From: CAVXNP01 sp963763305
Lineage (GTDB): Bacteria > Pseudomonadota > Gammaproteobacteria > Xanthomonadales > Rhodanobacteraceae
DNA length: 64,000 nucleotides
Direction of reading: 5' to 3'
Assembly: GCA_963763305.1 (NCBI GenBank)
Contig: CAVXNP010000001.1
Span: 620,001 to 684,000, forward strand
The notes beneath the pieces are model-generated. The model ran no database searches. It was not told where the DNA came from and saw nothing but the letters and a program-made list of their open reading frames with translations. How positions within the stretch are numbered: the first letter of the stretch is position 1; each line of letters starts with the position of its first letter. Shown here in pieces: positions 25,845 to 35,969 of the stretch. Both the position numbers and the translations under genes were made by a program.

Positions 25845-26627
25845 CTAGTCCAGGCAGGCGCGCAACAGCGTCTCGATCACCCGCTGCACGGCCGGTGCGC
25901 GCCCTTCGTCGTAGGCGAAGCTGTCCTCGTCCATGTAGGTGGATTGCACCAGCTCCAGTTGCACCGCCTGCACGCCGGCGTCCGGTCGGCCGTAGTGGCG
26001 CGTGATGTAGCCGCCCTTGAAGCGGCCATTGACCACCGTGCGGAAACCCTCGCAATCATGCAGCCGGTCGGCCAGCCGCTGCTGCAGCGCCGGTCCGCAG
26101 CTGGCGCCGTCGGCGGTACCCAGGTTGAAGTGCGGCAGGCGCCCCTCGAACAGCATCGGCACCTGGCCGCGGATCGAGTGCCCTTCCCACAGCACCACCC
26201 GCCCGTGCAGCGCCAGCAGGCGATCCAGCTCGTCCTGCAACGCCTGGTGGTAGGGCTGCCAAAAGTCGACCACACGCTGGCGTACCTCAGCCGGATCGGG
26301 CTCGACGGCAGGGTCGCGATACAGCGGTGCGCCATCGAAACCGATGGTCGGGACCAGCCCGGTCTCGCGCTGCCCCGGGTAAAGCGGATGGCCGTCGGAG
26401 GGGCGGTTCAGGTCGATCACGTAGCGCGATGTTGCCGGACGCAGCAGGCTGGCGCCCAGCGCCGTGGCCAGCGGTGCATACAGCCGTCCGACATGCCAGT
26501 CGGTGTCGGGCGATCGCCGCGCATTCGGAATCATGCGCTCGGCGATCGCATCGGGAATGTCGCTGCCGTCGTGCGGCAGGCTGATCAGCAGCGGTGCGTG
26601 GCCGCGTTCGAGCGTGATGTTCTGCAT
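25845..26627 (-). CDS. hutG: N-formylglutamate amidohydrolase family protein
   Basis: HutG-type enzymes release formate from N-formylglutamate at the end of one histidine degradation route. The 260-residue protein starts MQNITLERGHAPLLISLPHDGSDIP and contains DTDWHVGRLY, VIDLNRPSD, a WEGHSIRG metal-site segment and NGRFKGGYITRHYG. No other hut genes are adjacent. It converges on the ridA gene and follows gor on the minus strand. Confidence 0.85.
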   Translation of the reverse strand: MQNITLERGHAPLLISLPHDGSDIPDAIAERMIPNARRSPDTDWHVGRLYAPLATALGASLLRPATSRYVIDLNRPSDGHPLYPGQRETGLVPTIGFDGAPLYRDPAVEPDPAEVRQRVVDFWQPYHQALQDELDRLLALHGRVVLWEGHSIRGQVPMLFEGRLPHFNLGTADGASCGPALQQRLADRLHDCEGFRTVVNGRFKGGYITRHYGRPDAGVQAVQLELVQSTYMDEDSFAYDEGRAPAVQRVIETLLRACLD

Positions 26628-26650
26628 CGCTACAGTGTGCGGTCCGCGCC

Positions 26651-27998
26651 TCAACGCATCAACAGCAGTTCCTCGGCCGAGGTCGGATGGATCGCCACCG
26701 CCGAGCGCAGGTCCTGCCGGGTCAGACCCATGCGCATCGCCACTGCGAAGCCCTGCAGCATCTCGTCCGCGCCGGGACCGAGCACGTGGATGCCCAGCAC
26801 GCGCTCGTCATCGCCCAGGCAGACCAGTTTCATCACGCTCGGCTGCCGCCGCCCCAGCACGGCGTACTGCAGCGGGGTGAAGCTGGCGGTGGTGGACATG
26901 CACCGCATCGCCGTGCAGCGCACGCGCCTGCACCTCGGTCAGGCCAACCATGCCCAACGGGGGTTCGGCGAACACCACGGTGGGTATCTGCGCGTAGTCG
27001 AAGCAGGCATCCGGCTGGCCGCCGAACAGCCGCTCGGCCAGCGCGTAGCCGGCCGAGACGGCGACCGGCGTCAATGCCGGCCGGTCGGTGACATCGCCCA
27101 GCGCGGCGATGCCCGGCACGCTGGTGTTCTGGAACGCATCGGTCAGCACGTGACCGCGGCTGTCCATCGCCACGCCCAGTTCGGCCAACCCCAGCTGGTC
27201 GCTGTTCGGGGTCCGCCCGACCGCCCACAACACCGCTTCGAACGGTCCGTGCACGCTGCCGTTGGCATCGTCCAGCAGGATCGCGCCGGGCCGGCCGCGG
27301 GCACCGACGATATTGGACTCCGGGGTGATGCCGATGCCGGCCTCGAGCATCTGGTCGCTCAGCGCCTCGGTCAGCTCCGGCTCGAAGCTGTCGAGCAGGC
27401 TCTTGCGGATGAGCAACTCCACCTGCGTCCCCAGCGCCTGCAGCAGGCAGGCGAATTCCACCGCCACGTAGCCTGCGCCGACGATCCCGATGCGGGCGGG
27501 CAGCTCCGGCAGGCCGAAGACATCGTCCGAAACCATGCCCAGATCGAACCCGGGCAGTTCCAGCCGTCGCGGCCGGGCGCCGGTGGCGATCACGATCCGT
27601 CCGGCCCGGTAGCGCTCACCGTCGGCGGCCTGCACCGTGTCGACGGCCAGCAATCTCGCGGCCATGGCGAACCGGTCCACGCCCGCGCTGGCCAGCCGCT
27701 CGTCGTAGACCGTATGCAGCCGTCCGATATAGGCATCGCGCCGGGCGCGGAAGCCGGCCCAGTCCAGCCGGCCCGGCTGCAGGTCGAAGCCGTAGTCGCG
27801 CGCCAGCCCTTGCGCATGCGCCCATTGCGCGGCGTACCACAGCGCCTTTTTCGGCACGCAGCCACGGTTGACGCAGGTGCCGCCCACGCTGTCCGGATCG
27901 AACAGGGCCACCTTGGCGCCATGGCGCGCCGCGCGCTGGGCCACCGTCAGCCCGGCCGAGCCGGTGCCCAGCACGATGAGGTCGAAGTTCCGCGTCAT
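26651..27998 (-). CDS. gor: Glutathione-disulfide reductase (one apparent frameshift)
   Basis: A 448-residue flavoprotein that regenerates glutathione with NADPH. It has the FAD site VLGTGSAGLTVAQRAA, the redox-active disulfide GGTCVNRGCVPKK, the NADPH fold IGIVGAGYVAVEFA, GDVTDRPALTPVA, and the catalytic C-terminal His in AIHPTSAEELL. One extra base near 26900 breaks the frame before the dimerisation domain. The start MTRNFDLIVLGTG is at 27998. A related thiol-disulfide reductase cannot be fully excluded. Confidence 0.88.
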
Positions 27999-28124
27999 CG
28001 AGGCTCTCCCTGGAAAAGCAACCGGTCCAGTGTGCCAGCCTTGCACGAAGGCGGTCGTAGATGCCCTTTCCCGGCGCCGGGTCTGCTTGCTAGTCTGACC
28101 GCGTCGCCGCACCAGGTCGCCAGC

Positions 28125-28688
28125 ATGCACTGCCCAAGGTCTCCGCACGAGGTCATCCTGTCGCCGCCGCGTCTGCTGGTGGTGACTGCCCTGGCACTGG
28201 CGATCAGCGCCTGCGGCAGCGGCCCGCATCGGCGTGAGCCCACCTACAAGGCCTCGCACTCGTCGCTGGCCGAGCTGCCCGCCCGCGCGCCGTCGGCGGC
28301 CAGCGCGCAGCTAGCCAATGACATCCTGATCCGCGCCATGGGCTTGGTCGGCACCCCCTACCACTGGGGCGGAAACACCCCCGAGAGCGGTTTCGACTGC
28401 AGCGGCCTGGTTGATTACATCTACCGTCGCGCCGCCGATATCGCCCTGCCGCACAGCTCGCGCCAGATGGCCTCGGGCGGCGGCCAGAAAGTGCGGAGGA
28501 TGACCCAACTGGCCAGTGGCGACCTGGTGTTCTTCGATATCGGCGGCGACATCAGCCACGTTGGCGTGTACGTCGGCAAGGGCCGCTTCGTGCATGCCCC
28601 CAACAGCGGTGGCACGGTGCGCCTGGACGATATCGACGGCCCCTACTGGCGCCAGCACTTCGCGTTCGGCAAGCGTTTGCTGGATTGA
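28125..28688 (+). CDS. NlpC/P60 family lipoprotein, peptidoglycan endopeptidase
   Basis: A 187-residue lipoprotein precursor with a hydrophobic signal and ISAC lipobox. The NlpC/P60 domain carries Cys in FDCSGLVDY, His in DISHVGVYVG and the third polar residue in RFVHAPNSGG. Such enzymes cut gamma-D-Glu-mDAP bonds (Spr/MepS type) during wall growth. The start at 28125 is 127 bases from the divergent gor start. Confidence 0.9.
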   Translation: MHCPRSPHEVILSPPRLLVVTALALAISACGSGPHRREPTYKASHSSLAELPARAPSAASAQLANDILIRAMGLVGTPYHWGGNTPESGFDCSGLVDYIYRRAADIALPHSSRQMASGGGQKVRRMTQLASGDLVFFDIGGDISHVGVYVGKGRFVHAPNSGGTVRLDDIDGPYWRQHFAFGKRLLD

Positions 28689-28765
28689 CCCGGCCCACCC
28701 GAACTCCCCTCGGACGCTGATCATCACCGGCTGCACTGCCGCCATGGTCGCGCTTGCACCTTTTG

Positions 28766-28798
28766 AATTACGCGTGTAATTTGGATTACAAGCGTAAT
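28766..28798 (+). promoter_or_regulatory. Two BlaI-type operators
   Basis: Two consecutive inverted repeats, AATTACGCGTGTAATT (28766-28781) and ATTACAAGCGTAAT (28785-28798), share TTAC-n-GTAA half-sites separated by a few bases. They end 15 bases before the blaI-like start. They are AT-rich in a GC-rich region and fit autoregulation of the blaI-blaR1 pair. Confidence 0.75.
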
Positions 28799-28812
28799 TC
28801 AGGAGCTGCCGC

Positions 28813-29202
28813 ATGACCGCGTCACCGCCCGCCATCACCGACGCCGAGAGCCGCGTCATGGACGTGCTCTGGACCCAGGCGCCGCAAACCTCCGAGCAGG
28901 TGGTCGAAGCATTGCGCGAGCCGGCCGGATGGCACGAGAAGACCACGCGCACCCTGCTCAACCGTCTGTTGGGGAAGAACGCATTGCGCGCCGAGCGCGA
29001 TGGACGCCGCTACCTGTACTGGCCAGTCCTGACCCGGGAGCAATGGCAGGCGCAGGAAAGCAGCGACCTGCTCGACCGCGTTTTTGGCGGCCGCGTCGCG
29101 CCCTTGCTGGCGCATTTCAGTCGCCACGAGAAGCTGACCCAGCGCGACATTGCGCAGCTGCGCGAGCTGATCGAGGCGATCGAGCGCAAGGAATCCCGAT
29201 GA
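28813..29202 (+). CDS. BlaI/MecI/CopY family transcriptional repressor
   Basis: A 129-residue winged-helix repressor: AITDAESRVMDVLW, then TSEQVVEALREPAGWHEKTTRTLLNRLLGKNAL (recognition helix), and a C-terminal dimerisation helix. In the family, cleavage by the paired BlaR1 protease relieves repression. Its stop overlaps the start of the sensor gene by ATGA, and two operator-like repeats lie just upstream. Confidence 0.92.
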   Translation: MTASPPAITDAESRVMDVLWTQAPQTSEQVVEALREPAGWHEKTTRTLLNRLLGKNALRAERDGRRYLYWPVLTREQWQAQESSDLLDRVFGGRVAPLLAHFSRHEKLTQRDIAQLRELIEAIERKESR

Positions 29203-30425
29203 TTCCCACCCTGCTCTACTTCACCCTCGGCCTGTTGCTGGTACTCCTGCTGCGTCGTCCGGTGCGCCACCTGTTCGGGGCCGGCCCCGCGTTCACCTTG
29301 TGGCTGTGGCCATGGCTGCTGGCGGCGTTGCCGTGGCTGCCGTTGCCCGCCCCGTCGTGGAGCGTCCTGCCACCGGTGCTCGCGCGCATGCACACGCTGG
29401 CACCGGCCGGTGCAACATCCGCCAGCGCGGGAACGCCGCTTTGGGCCGCGCTCTGGATCGGCGGCAGCATGGTCGCACTGCTGCGTCTGGTGCTGTGCTA
29501 CACACGCCTGCGCCGCAGCTGCCGTCCGATGCCCGCGAAGCTGCTGGACCAGCTCGTGCGCGACCAGCCGCAACTGGACCCCCGTCGGCTGCGCCTGCAT
29601 CCGCAAGGGCCCGCGGTACTGTGGTCGTGGCGCTCGTTGATGCTGTTGCCGGCGGACCTCTTCGAGCGTTTCGACCGCGCGCAGTGCGCGCTGGTGGTGG
29701 CGCACGAGCACGCCCACCTGCAACGGCGCGATCCCCTTTGGAGCCTTTTGGCCGAGGCGACCGCCGCAGTCCTGTGGTTCCACCCGCTGACCTGGCTGGC
29801 GCTTCCACGCTTCCGCCTGGACCTGGAGCTGGCCTGCGATGAGCGCACTTTGCGCATGCGGCCCGCCGACGAAGCCGCCTACGCCCGAACCTTGCTCTTA
29901 AGCACCCGCATGGAACCGTCTGCGGTGCTGATCCCCTGGCTCGCCGAGCCGCAATTGAAGGAACGACTGATGATGATCCGACGCGAACGAGCAACTTCCA
30001 TCCGCCGCCGGGCGGGCTACCTCGGCCTGGCCACCGCAGCGTTTGGACTGTGCCTGGCCGTCCAGGCCACCTCCCCGGTCAAGGGCGACAGCTCGCCGCC
30101 CAGTCAGGACATCGCCAACAACCTTCGGATCATGCCGCAGTACCCCAAGACCTCGATAGACAACAAGGAACACGGAACGGTGGTCCTGAGGATCCTGGTC
30201 GCGGCCGACGGCACGCCCAAAGCGATTGACTACGACGCCCAGGGCAGCTCCACTGCATCGGCCAGCTTGATCGGCGCGGCCCGCGACGCCGCCATGCAAT
30301 GGCGTTTTCAGCCTGCGATGAAAAACGGCCAGGCCACCGAGGGTTACGTGCGGGTGCCGGTTCGGTTCGATCTCGGCGAGCTTCCCGATGGCGCCGGCAA
30401 GCCGGGCGAAAAATCGCCGACCTGA
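29199..30425 (+). CDS. BlaR1-type M56 metalloprotease sensor with TonB-like C-terminal domain
   Basis: A 408-residue protein. The N-terminal half has several membrane helices and an M56 protease site with HEHAH (VVAHEHAHLQRRDPL) and the downstream acidic ligand in LELACDERTL. After a membrane segment near residue 270 comes a periplasmic part without the penicillin-binding domain of classical BlaR1. Instead it has a TonB-type fold: HGTVVLRILVAADGTPKAI followed by AMQWRFQPAMKNGQATEGYVRVPVRF. What it senses is unknown; no beta-lactamase gene is adjacent. Confidence 0.85.
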   Translation: MIPTLLYFTLGLLLVLLLRRPVRHLFGAGPAFTLWLWPWLLAALPWLPLPAPSWSVLPPVLARMHTLAPAGATSASAGTPLWAALWIGGSMVALLRLVLCYTRLRRSCRPMPAKLLDQLVRDQPQLDPRRLRLHPQGPAVLWSWRSLMLLPADLFERFDRAQCALVVAHEHAHLQRRDPLWSLLAEATAAVLWFHPLTWLALPRFRLDLELACDERTLRMRPADEAAYARTLLLSTRMEPSAVLIPWLAEPQLKERLMMIRRERATSIRRRAGYLGLATAAFGLCLAVQATSPVKGDSSPPSQDIANNLRIMPQYPKTSIDNKEHGTVVLRILVAADGTPKAIDYDAQGSSTASASLIGAARDAAMQWRFQPAMKNGQATEGYVRVPVRFDLGELPDGAGKPGEKSPT

Positions 30426-30457
30426 CCCCCGACACGGCACCTTTTGCGACGGCCGAC

Positions 30458-30487
30458 AAAAAAGAACGGCGCCCGATGGCGCCGTTC
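30458..30487 (-). terminator. Rho-independent terminator downstream of the FKBP gene
   Basis: GAACGGCGCC and its complement around CGAT, followed on the minus strand by six T. It begins 24 bases after the FKBP stop. Confidence 0.9.
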
Positions 30488-30510
30488 TCATACGCTTGTG
30501 GGCAAGCCGA

Positions 30511-30996
30511 TCAGTGCGCCTCGGCGCCCGGCGGATGCGCGTGGCCGTGCTTGATCTCGTCCTCGCTGGCGTCGCGCACTTCCTGGATGGTGACGTCGAA
30601 ATGCAGGGTTTTGCCGGCCATCGGGTGGTTCAGGTCGACGTCGACCGTGGTCATGCCGACCTTGTGGACGACCACCGCACGCTGGCCGCCCTCCTTCAGC
30701 GACAGCACCGTGCTCATGCCCGGCTTGAGCCTGGCCGGCTGCTGGAAATACTTCTTCGGCACGCGCTGGATCTGGCCTTCCTGGCGCTCGCCGTAGCCAT
30801 CCTCGGGCGCGACGTCCACCGCCAGCGACTCGCCCGCCTCATGCCCTTCCAGGGCGCGCTCCAGGCCGGGAATCAGCTGACCATGGCCCAGCAGCACCCA
30901 CAATGGCTCGCCGTTGTCCTGCGAGCTTTCGATCTTCTCGCCGTCCACCGTCAGGGTGTAGTGCAGTGCGACGACTTTGTCCTTGCCAGCCTTCAT
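30511..30996 (-). CDS. SlyD-like FKBP-type peptidyl-prolyl isomerase
   Basis: A 161-residue PPIase. The FKBP part is interrupted by the IF chaperone insert typical of SlyD (DVAPEDGYGERQEGQIQRVPKKYF ... VVHKVGMTTVDVDLNHPMAGKTLHFDV). The C-terminal tail has several His (HGHAHPPGAEAH), a short version of the SlyD metal-binding tail. It acts as a cytoplasmic folding helper and possibly in nickel handling. The start is the ATG at 30996. Confidence 0.92.
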   Translation of the reverse strand: MKAGKDKVVALHYTLTVDGEKIESSQDNGEPLWVLLGHGQLIPGLERALEGHEAGESLAVDVAPEDGYGERQEGQIQRVPKKYFQQPARLKPGMSTVLSLKEGGQRAVVVHKVGMTTVDVDLNHPMAGKTLHFDVTIQEVRDASEDEIKHGHAHPPGAEAH

Positions 30997-31312
30997 GCGC
31001 GCGTGTCCCGTGTATGTGCAAAGCGGTGAGTTTATCAGGCCGACGAGCCGGGCAGCGCTGTCCGCGAACGGCTTCACGAGGGCTCGACAGGGGTCGGCGA
31101 ATGGGGCCGGCAAAGGCCGGAGCGGCCCTTGTCGGACGCCGGCCTGGCGCGATGGTGCGCTGCATGATGACGCTGATGAAAACAGCCCGTAGGTTCGCTG
31201 TGTCCGGTCGTGGATCCGGCAGGAAGCTGACTGCGGATCGGCATCGCGGGTGTTCGGTGTGGGCGGGGGCCTGCCTGGACACCTCTCAATATCCTGTGGG
31301 AGGAATTTCTTG
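30997..31312. other. Divergent intergenic region between FKBP and M4 protease genes
   Basis: 316 bases with no supported gene. It must hold promoters for the FKBP gene (leftward) and the protease (rightward). A good ribosome site, GGGAGGAA at 31298-31305, precedes the protease. No clear operator or palindrome was recognised. Confidence 0.5.
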
Positions 31313-32878
<1,566 letters not shown>

Positions 32879-32889
32879 AGCGGCAAGAC

Positions 32890-32915
32890 GGAGCCGGCCC
32901 GCTCGGGCCGGCTCC
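32890..32915 (+). terminator. Hairpin after the M4 protease gene
   Basis: Perfect 11-base arms GGAGCCGGCCC and complement around GCTC, starting 12 bases after the stop. No T run follows, so it may be an RNA-stabilising hairpin rather than a true intrinsic terminator. Confidence 0.5.
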
Positions 32916-33016
32916 CCGCGCGCCGCGTCGCGCGCCAGATCCCTTCCACCGGACGCCTTTCCGGTAATTGCACAAGTGACTGCCTATACTGCGTCGACCC
33001 GTCGACGGAGTATTTC

Positions 33017-33832
33017 ATGCGTTTGGATCGCCCCGCACCGACCCGGCTGGACTCCCGCACCGCCGAACTGGCCACAAACGCCTCCCGCGACGGCACACAG
33101 GCGAAAAGCCCGCCGATATGGGACCCTGCAGAGAACGGCCGCACTCACGGGTCGACCGCTGCGGGCGATCCGATCCGCGCCACCGCCGATACCCGCCGCG
33201 CCATCACCCGCCGCTTCGCCCGACATGGGGAGCGCCGCTACGTGAGCGGCAAACTGGCCGGCGATCCACTGTATGCGGCGGCCGCCAGGATCCTTCGCGA
33301 GGCTCCGCCGATGCCACTGCTGGACGTCGGCTGCGGCATGGGACTGCTGGGACACTACCTGCACGCCTGCGATGCCTTGCACGGCTACATCGGCATCGAT
33401 CACGACGAGCGCAAGATCCTTGCCGGACGGCACGCCGCCCGCGAGCTGGGCGACAGCCTCCGACTGGAGCGCGCCGACGTCGCCGACCTGCCCGATTTCC
33501 GTGGCCACGTCGCACTGCTTGACGTACTGCACTACCTGCCGCGGTCGCGGCAGCCGTCGCTGCTGGCGGCGCTGGCGCAGCATGTCGCTCCGGGTGGCCG
33601 GCTGGTGATCCGCAACGTGCTGCGCGACCGCCACTGGCGCTTCCACGCCACCGTGCTGGAGGAACAACTGCTCTACTTCAGCGGCTGGATGCGTGTGCGC
33701 CCGACCCACTATCCCTCGGCCGAGGAAGTGCTGGCGCCGCTGCAACGTGCCGGGTTGCAGGTGGAGCTTTCGCCGCTGTGGGGCTGGACCCCGTTCAACA
33801 GCTACCTGGTGGTCGCGCACCGGCCCGGCTGA
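33017..33832 (+). CDS. Class I SAM-dependent methyltransferase
   Basis: A 271-residue protein with about 65 polar N-terminal residues and then a methyltransferase fold: motif I LLDVGCGMGLLGHYL, motif II YIGIDHDERKI, an acidic ADVADLP segment and ALLDVLHYL. A GGAG site precedes the ATG. The substrate is not apparent. It lies alone between the protease and rhlE. Confidence 0.8.
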   Translation: MRLDRPAPTRLDSRTAELATNASRDGTQAKSPPIWDPAENGRTHGSTAAGDPIRATADTRRAITRRFARHGERRYVSGKLAGDPLYAAAARILREAPPMPLLDVGCGMGLLGHYLHACDALHGYIGIDHDERKILAGRHAARELGDSLRLERADVADLPDFRGHVALLDVLHYLPRSRQPSLLAALAQHVAPGGRLVIRNVLRDRHWRFHATVLEEQLLYFSGWMRVRPTHYPSAEEVLAPLQRAGLQVELSPLWGWTPFNSYLVVAHRPG

Positions 33833-33991
33833 ACGCAGCGGACGCCTGTCGGGCCGCCGGAAGACGGCAACCCCATCCATGGGCTATACTCCATCCCACG
33901 GCTTCCCCGCCGTCGCGGCTATGACCGCCTTTTTCCCTTTGAACTGCAACACGGTTCGGCAGAACGCTCCGGGTTGCTCAGGAGCTATTCC

Positions 33992-35344
33992 ATGTCTTTT
34001 GAATCGCTGGGCCTCGTGCCCGCGTTGTTGCGTGCGCTTGTCGAACAGGGCTACACCCAGCCCACCCCGATCCAGGCGGGCGCCATTCCCCACGTACTGA
34101 ACGGCCGCGACGTGCTGGCCGCAGCGCAGACCGGCACCGGCAAGACCGCCGCGTTCGTGCTGCCGCTGCTGCAGCGCCTGGCCAGCGCCGGGCAGACCCA
34201 GACCCGCCGCCCGCGCGTGCTGATCCTTACCCCGACCCGTGAGCTGGCCGCGCAGATCAACGACAACCTGCGCGACTACGGCAAGCACATGCGGGTCTCC
34301 AGCACCACCATCTTCGGCGGCATGAGCATGGGCCCGCAGATGCAGGCGCTGCGCCGCGGCGTGGACGTGGTCATCGCCACCCCCGGCCGGCTGATCGACC
34401 ACATGCAGCAGCGCTCGATCGACCTGTCCGGCGTCGAAACGCTGGTGCTGGACGAGGCCGACCGCATGCTCGACATGGGTTTCATGCCGGCAATCAAGCG
34501 CATCCTCACCGCGGTGCCGAAGGATCGCCAGACATTGCTGTTCTCGGCCACCTTCGCCGCGCCGATCAAGGCGCTGGCCATGCAGTTCATGCGCAACCCG
34601 GAGGAGGTTTCGGTGACGCCGGCCAATACCGTCGCGCCGCTGGTCAGCCACCACGTGCATCCGGTCGATGCCTCGCGCAAGCGCGACCTGCTGCTGCACG
34701 TGCTGTCGCAGGACAGCCGTCGCCAGAGCCTGGTCTTCAGCCGCACCAAGCACGGTGCCGACAAACTGGTGAAGTTCCTGGAGGTGTCCGGCCTGCGCGC
34801 TGCGGCCATCCACGGCAACAAGAGCCAGAACGCCCGCACCCGTGCCCTGAGCGACTTCAAGAGCGGTCGCGTGACCGTCTTGGTGGCCACCGATATCGCC
34901 GCGCGCGGCATCGACATCGACCAGCTGCCGATGGTGATCAATCACGACCTGCCGATGGTTGCCGAAGACTACGTCCACCGGATCGGCCGTACCGGACGCG
35001 CGGGCACCGAGGGCATGGCCGTCTCGCTGGTCAGCCACGACGAGTCCGGTCTGCTGCGCGATATCCGCAACCTGCTCAAGCAGGAGATCTCCATCACCGA
35101 CGTGGCCGGCTACGAGCCCTCCACGCCGTTGCGCCTGGACGCGGGTGCGCCGCGACCGAAGCAGGGCCAGCGCCAGCCGCGCCCGGGCGGCAAGCCGGCC
35201 CAGGCCGGTCGTGGTCATGCCGGCGGCAGTGGCGGTGGCAACGGTGCCGGGCGCAGCGCCGCCGGCAACAACCGCAGCAGCAGCCGTGGCGCCGGCAACG
35301 GCGGCCGCCGCGGCTCGCGCAACGGCGCCAGCAGCAACTACTGA
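33992..35344 (+). CDS. rhlE: DEAD-box RNA helicase RhlE
   Basis: A 450-residue helicase of ribosome assembly and RNA turnover. It has the Q motif (GYTQPTPIQ), AQTGTGKTAAF, PTRELAAQI, the DEAD box VLDEADRMLDMGF, SATF, and in domain 2 ARGIDIDQLPMVINHDLP and HRIGRTGRAG. The extension after residue 375 is Gly/Arg/Ser-rich (RGHAGGSGGG and similar), as in RhlE. The start MSFESLGL is at 33992. A second DEAD-box gene lies 1.7 kb downstream. Confidence 0.93.
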   Translation: MSFESLGLVPALLRALVEQGYTQPTPIQAGAIPHVLNGRDVLAAAQTGTGKTAAFVLPLLQRLASAGQTQTRRPRVLILTPTRELAAQINDNLRDYGKHMRVSSTTIFGGMSMGPQMQALRRGVDVVIATPGRLIDHMQQRSIDLSGVETLVLDEADRMLDMGFMPAIKRILTAVPKDRQTLLFSATFAAPIKALAMQFMRNPEEVSVTPANTVAPLVSHHVHPVDASRKRDLLLHVLSQDSRRQSLVFSRTKHGADKLVKFLEVSGLRAAAIHGNKSQNARTRALSDFKSGRVTVLVATDIAARGIDIDQLPMVINHDLPMVAEDYVHRIGRTGRAGTEGMAVSLVSHDESGLLRDIRNLLKQEISITDVAGYEPSTPLRLDAGAPRPKQGQRQPRPGGKPAQAGRGHAGGSGGGNGAGRSAAGNNRSSSRGAGNGGRRGSRNGASSNY

Positions 35345-35363
35345 GGCTCGCTCAGGCAACCGG

Positions 35364-35390
35364 AAAACGGCGGCCATGTGCCGCCGTTTT
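35364..35390. terminator. Two-way terminator between rhlE and the rimJ-like gene
   Basis: AAAACGGCGG and CCGCCGTTTT around seven bases. It has T runs on either strand, so it can end both converging transcripts. Confidence 0.9.
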
Positions 35391-35411
35391 CGTTCCTGCG
35401 GGCGGTCGGCT

Positions 35412-35969
35412 TCAGCGCACGGCGGGCCCGATCCGTGCCGTGAGGACGTGATCCTCCCAGCAGCCGGCAATGCGCAGGTAGTCCCGCGCCAGGCCCTCGC
35501 GCTCGAAACCCAGGCGCTCCAGCAGGCGTCCGCTGCGCTGGTTGCGCGGCATGTAGTTGGCCATCACCCGATGCAGCTCGAGCGTGCCGAAGGCCCACGC
35601 CAGCGATGCCTGCAGCGCCTCGTGCATCAGGCCCCGGCCCTGCTGGTCGAGGGCGATGCCATAGCCGAGCAGGCACGCCTGGAACGCCCCGCGGACGACG
35701 TTGCTGAAGGTGATGCTGGCCAGCATCCGGCCCTCGTCCGGCGCCAGCACCAGCAGCGGATAGGCGCGATCGTGCCGAGCCGCGGCCTGCCCCTCGGCCA
35801 GCGTGCGCCGGCAATGCTCGCGGGTGTAGTAGGACGCCTCGCGCAACGGCTCCCACGGCGCCAGATGATCGCGATTGTCGATCCGGTAGCGCAGCAAGGC
35901 GTCCGCGTCCGCCACGTCGCCCAGACGGATCAGGGTGCGTTCGCTGCGCAGCGGCGGATGCCCGCTCAT
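35412..35969 (-). CDS. RimJ-like GNAT N-acetyltransferase
   Basis: A 185-residue GNAT: RTLIRLGDVADADALLRY at the N-terminus, SITFSNVVRGAFQACLLGYGIA, the acetyl-CoA loop DQQGRGLMHEAL and NQRSGRLLERLGFEREG. It is closest to the RimJ/RimL group that acetylates ribosomal protein N-termini (RimJ acts on S5). The start at 35969 overlaps the fghA stop by ATGA, so it is coupled to fghA. Confidence 0.85.
   Translation of the reverse strand: MSGHPPLRSERTLIRLGDVADADALLRYRIDNRDHLAPWEPLREASYYTREHCRRTLAEGQAAARHDRAYPLLVLAPDEGRMLASITFSNVVRGAFQACLLGYGIALDQQGRGLMHEALQASLAWAFGTLELHRVMANYMPRNQRSGRLLERLGFEREGLARDYLRIAGCWEDHVLTARIGPAVR

Noticed and set aside
25845..26627. Kynurenine formamidase, which would have fitted the neighbouring catabolic genes
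   Set aside because: The motifs (LLISLPHDGSDIP, WEGHSIRG, NGRFKGGYITRHYG) are those of N-formylglutamate amidohydrolases, not of either known formamidase type.
30426..30510. Terminator for the blaR1-like gene on the plus strand
   Set aside because: The hairpin has its T run only on the minus strand, so it is assigned to the FKBP gene.
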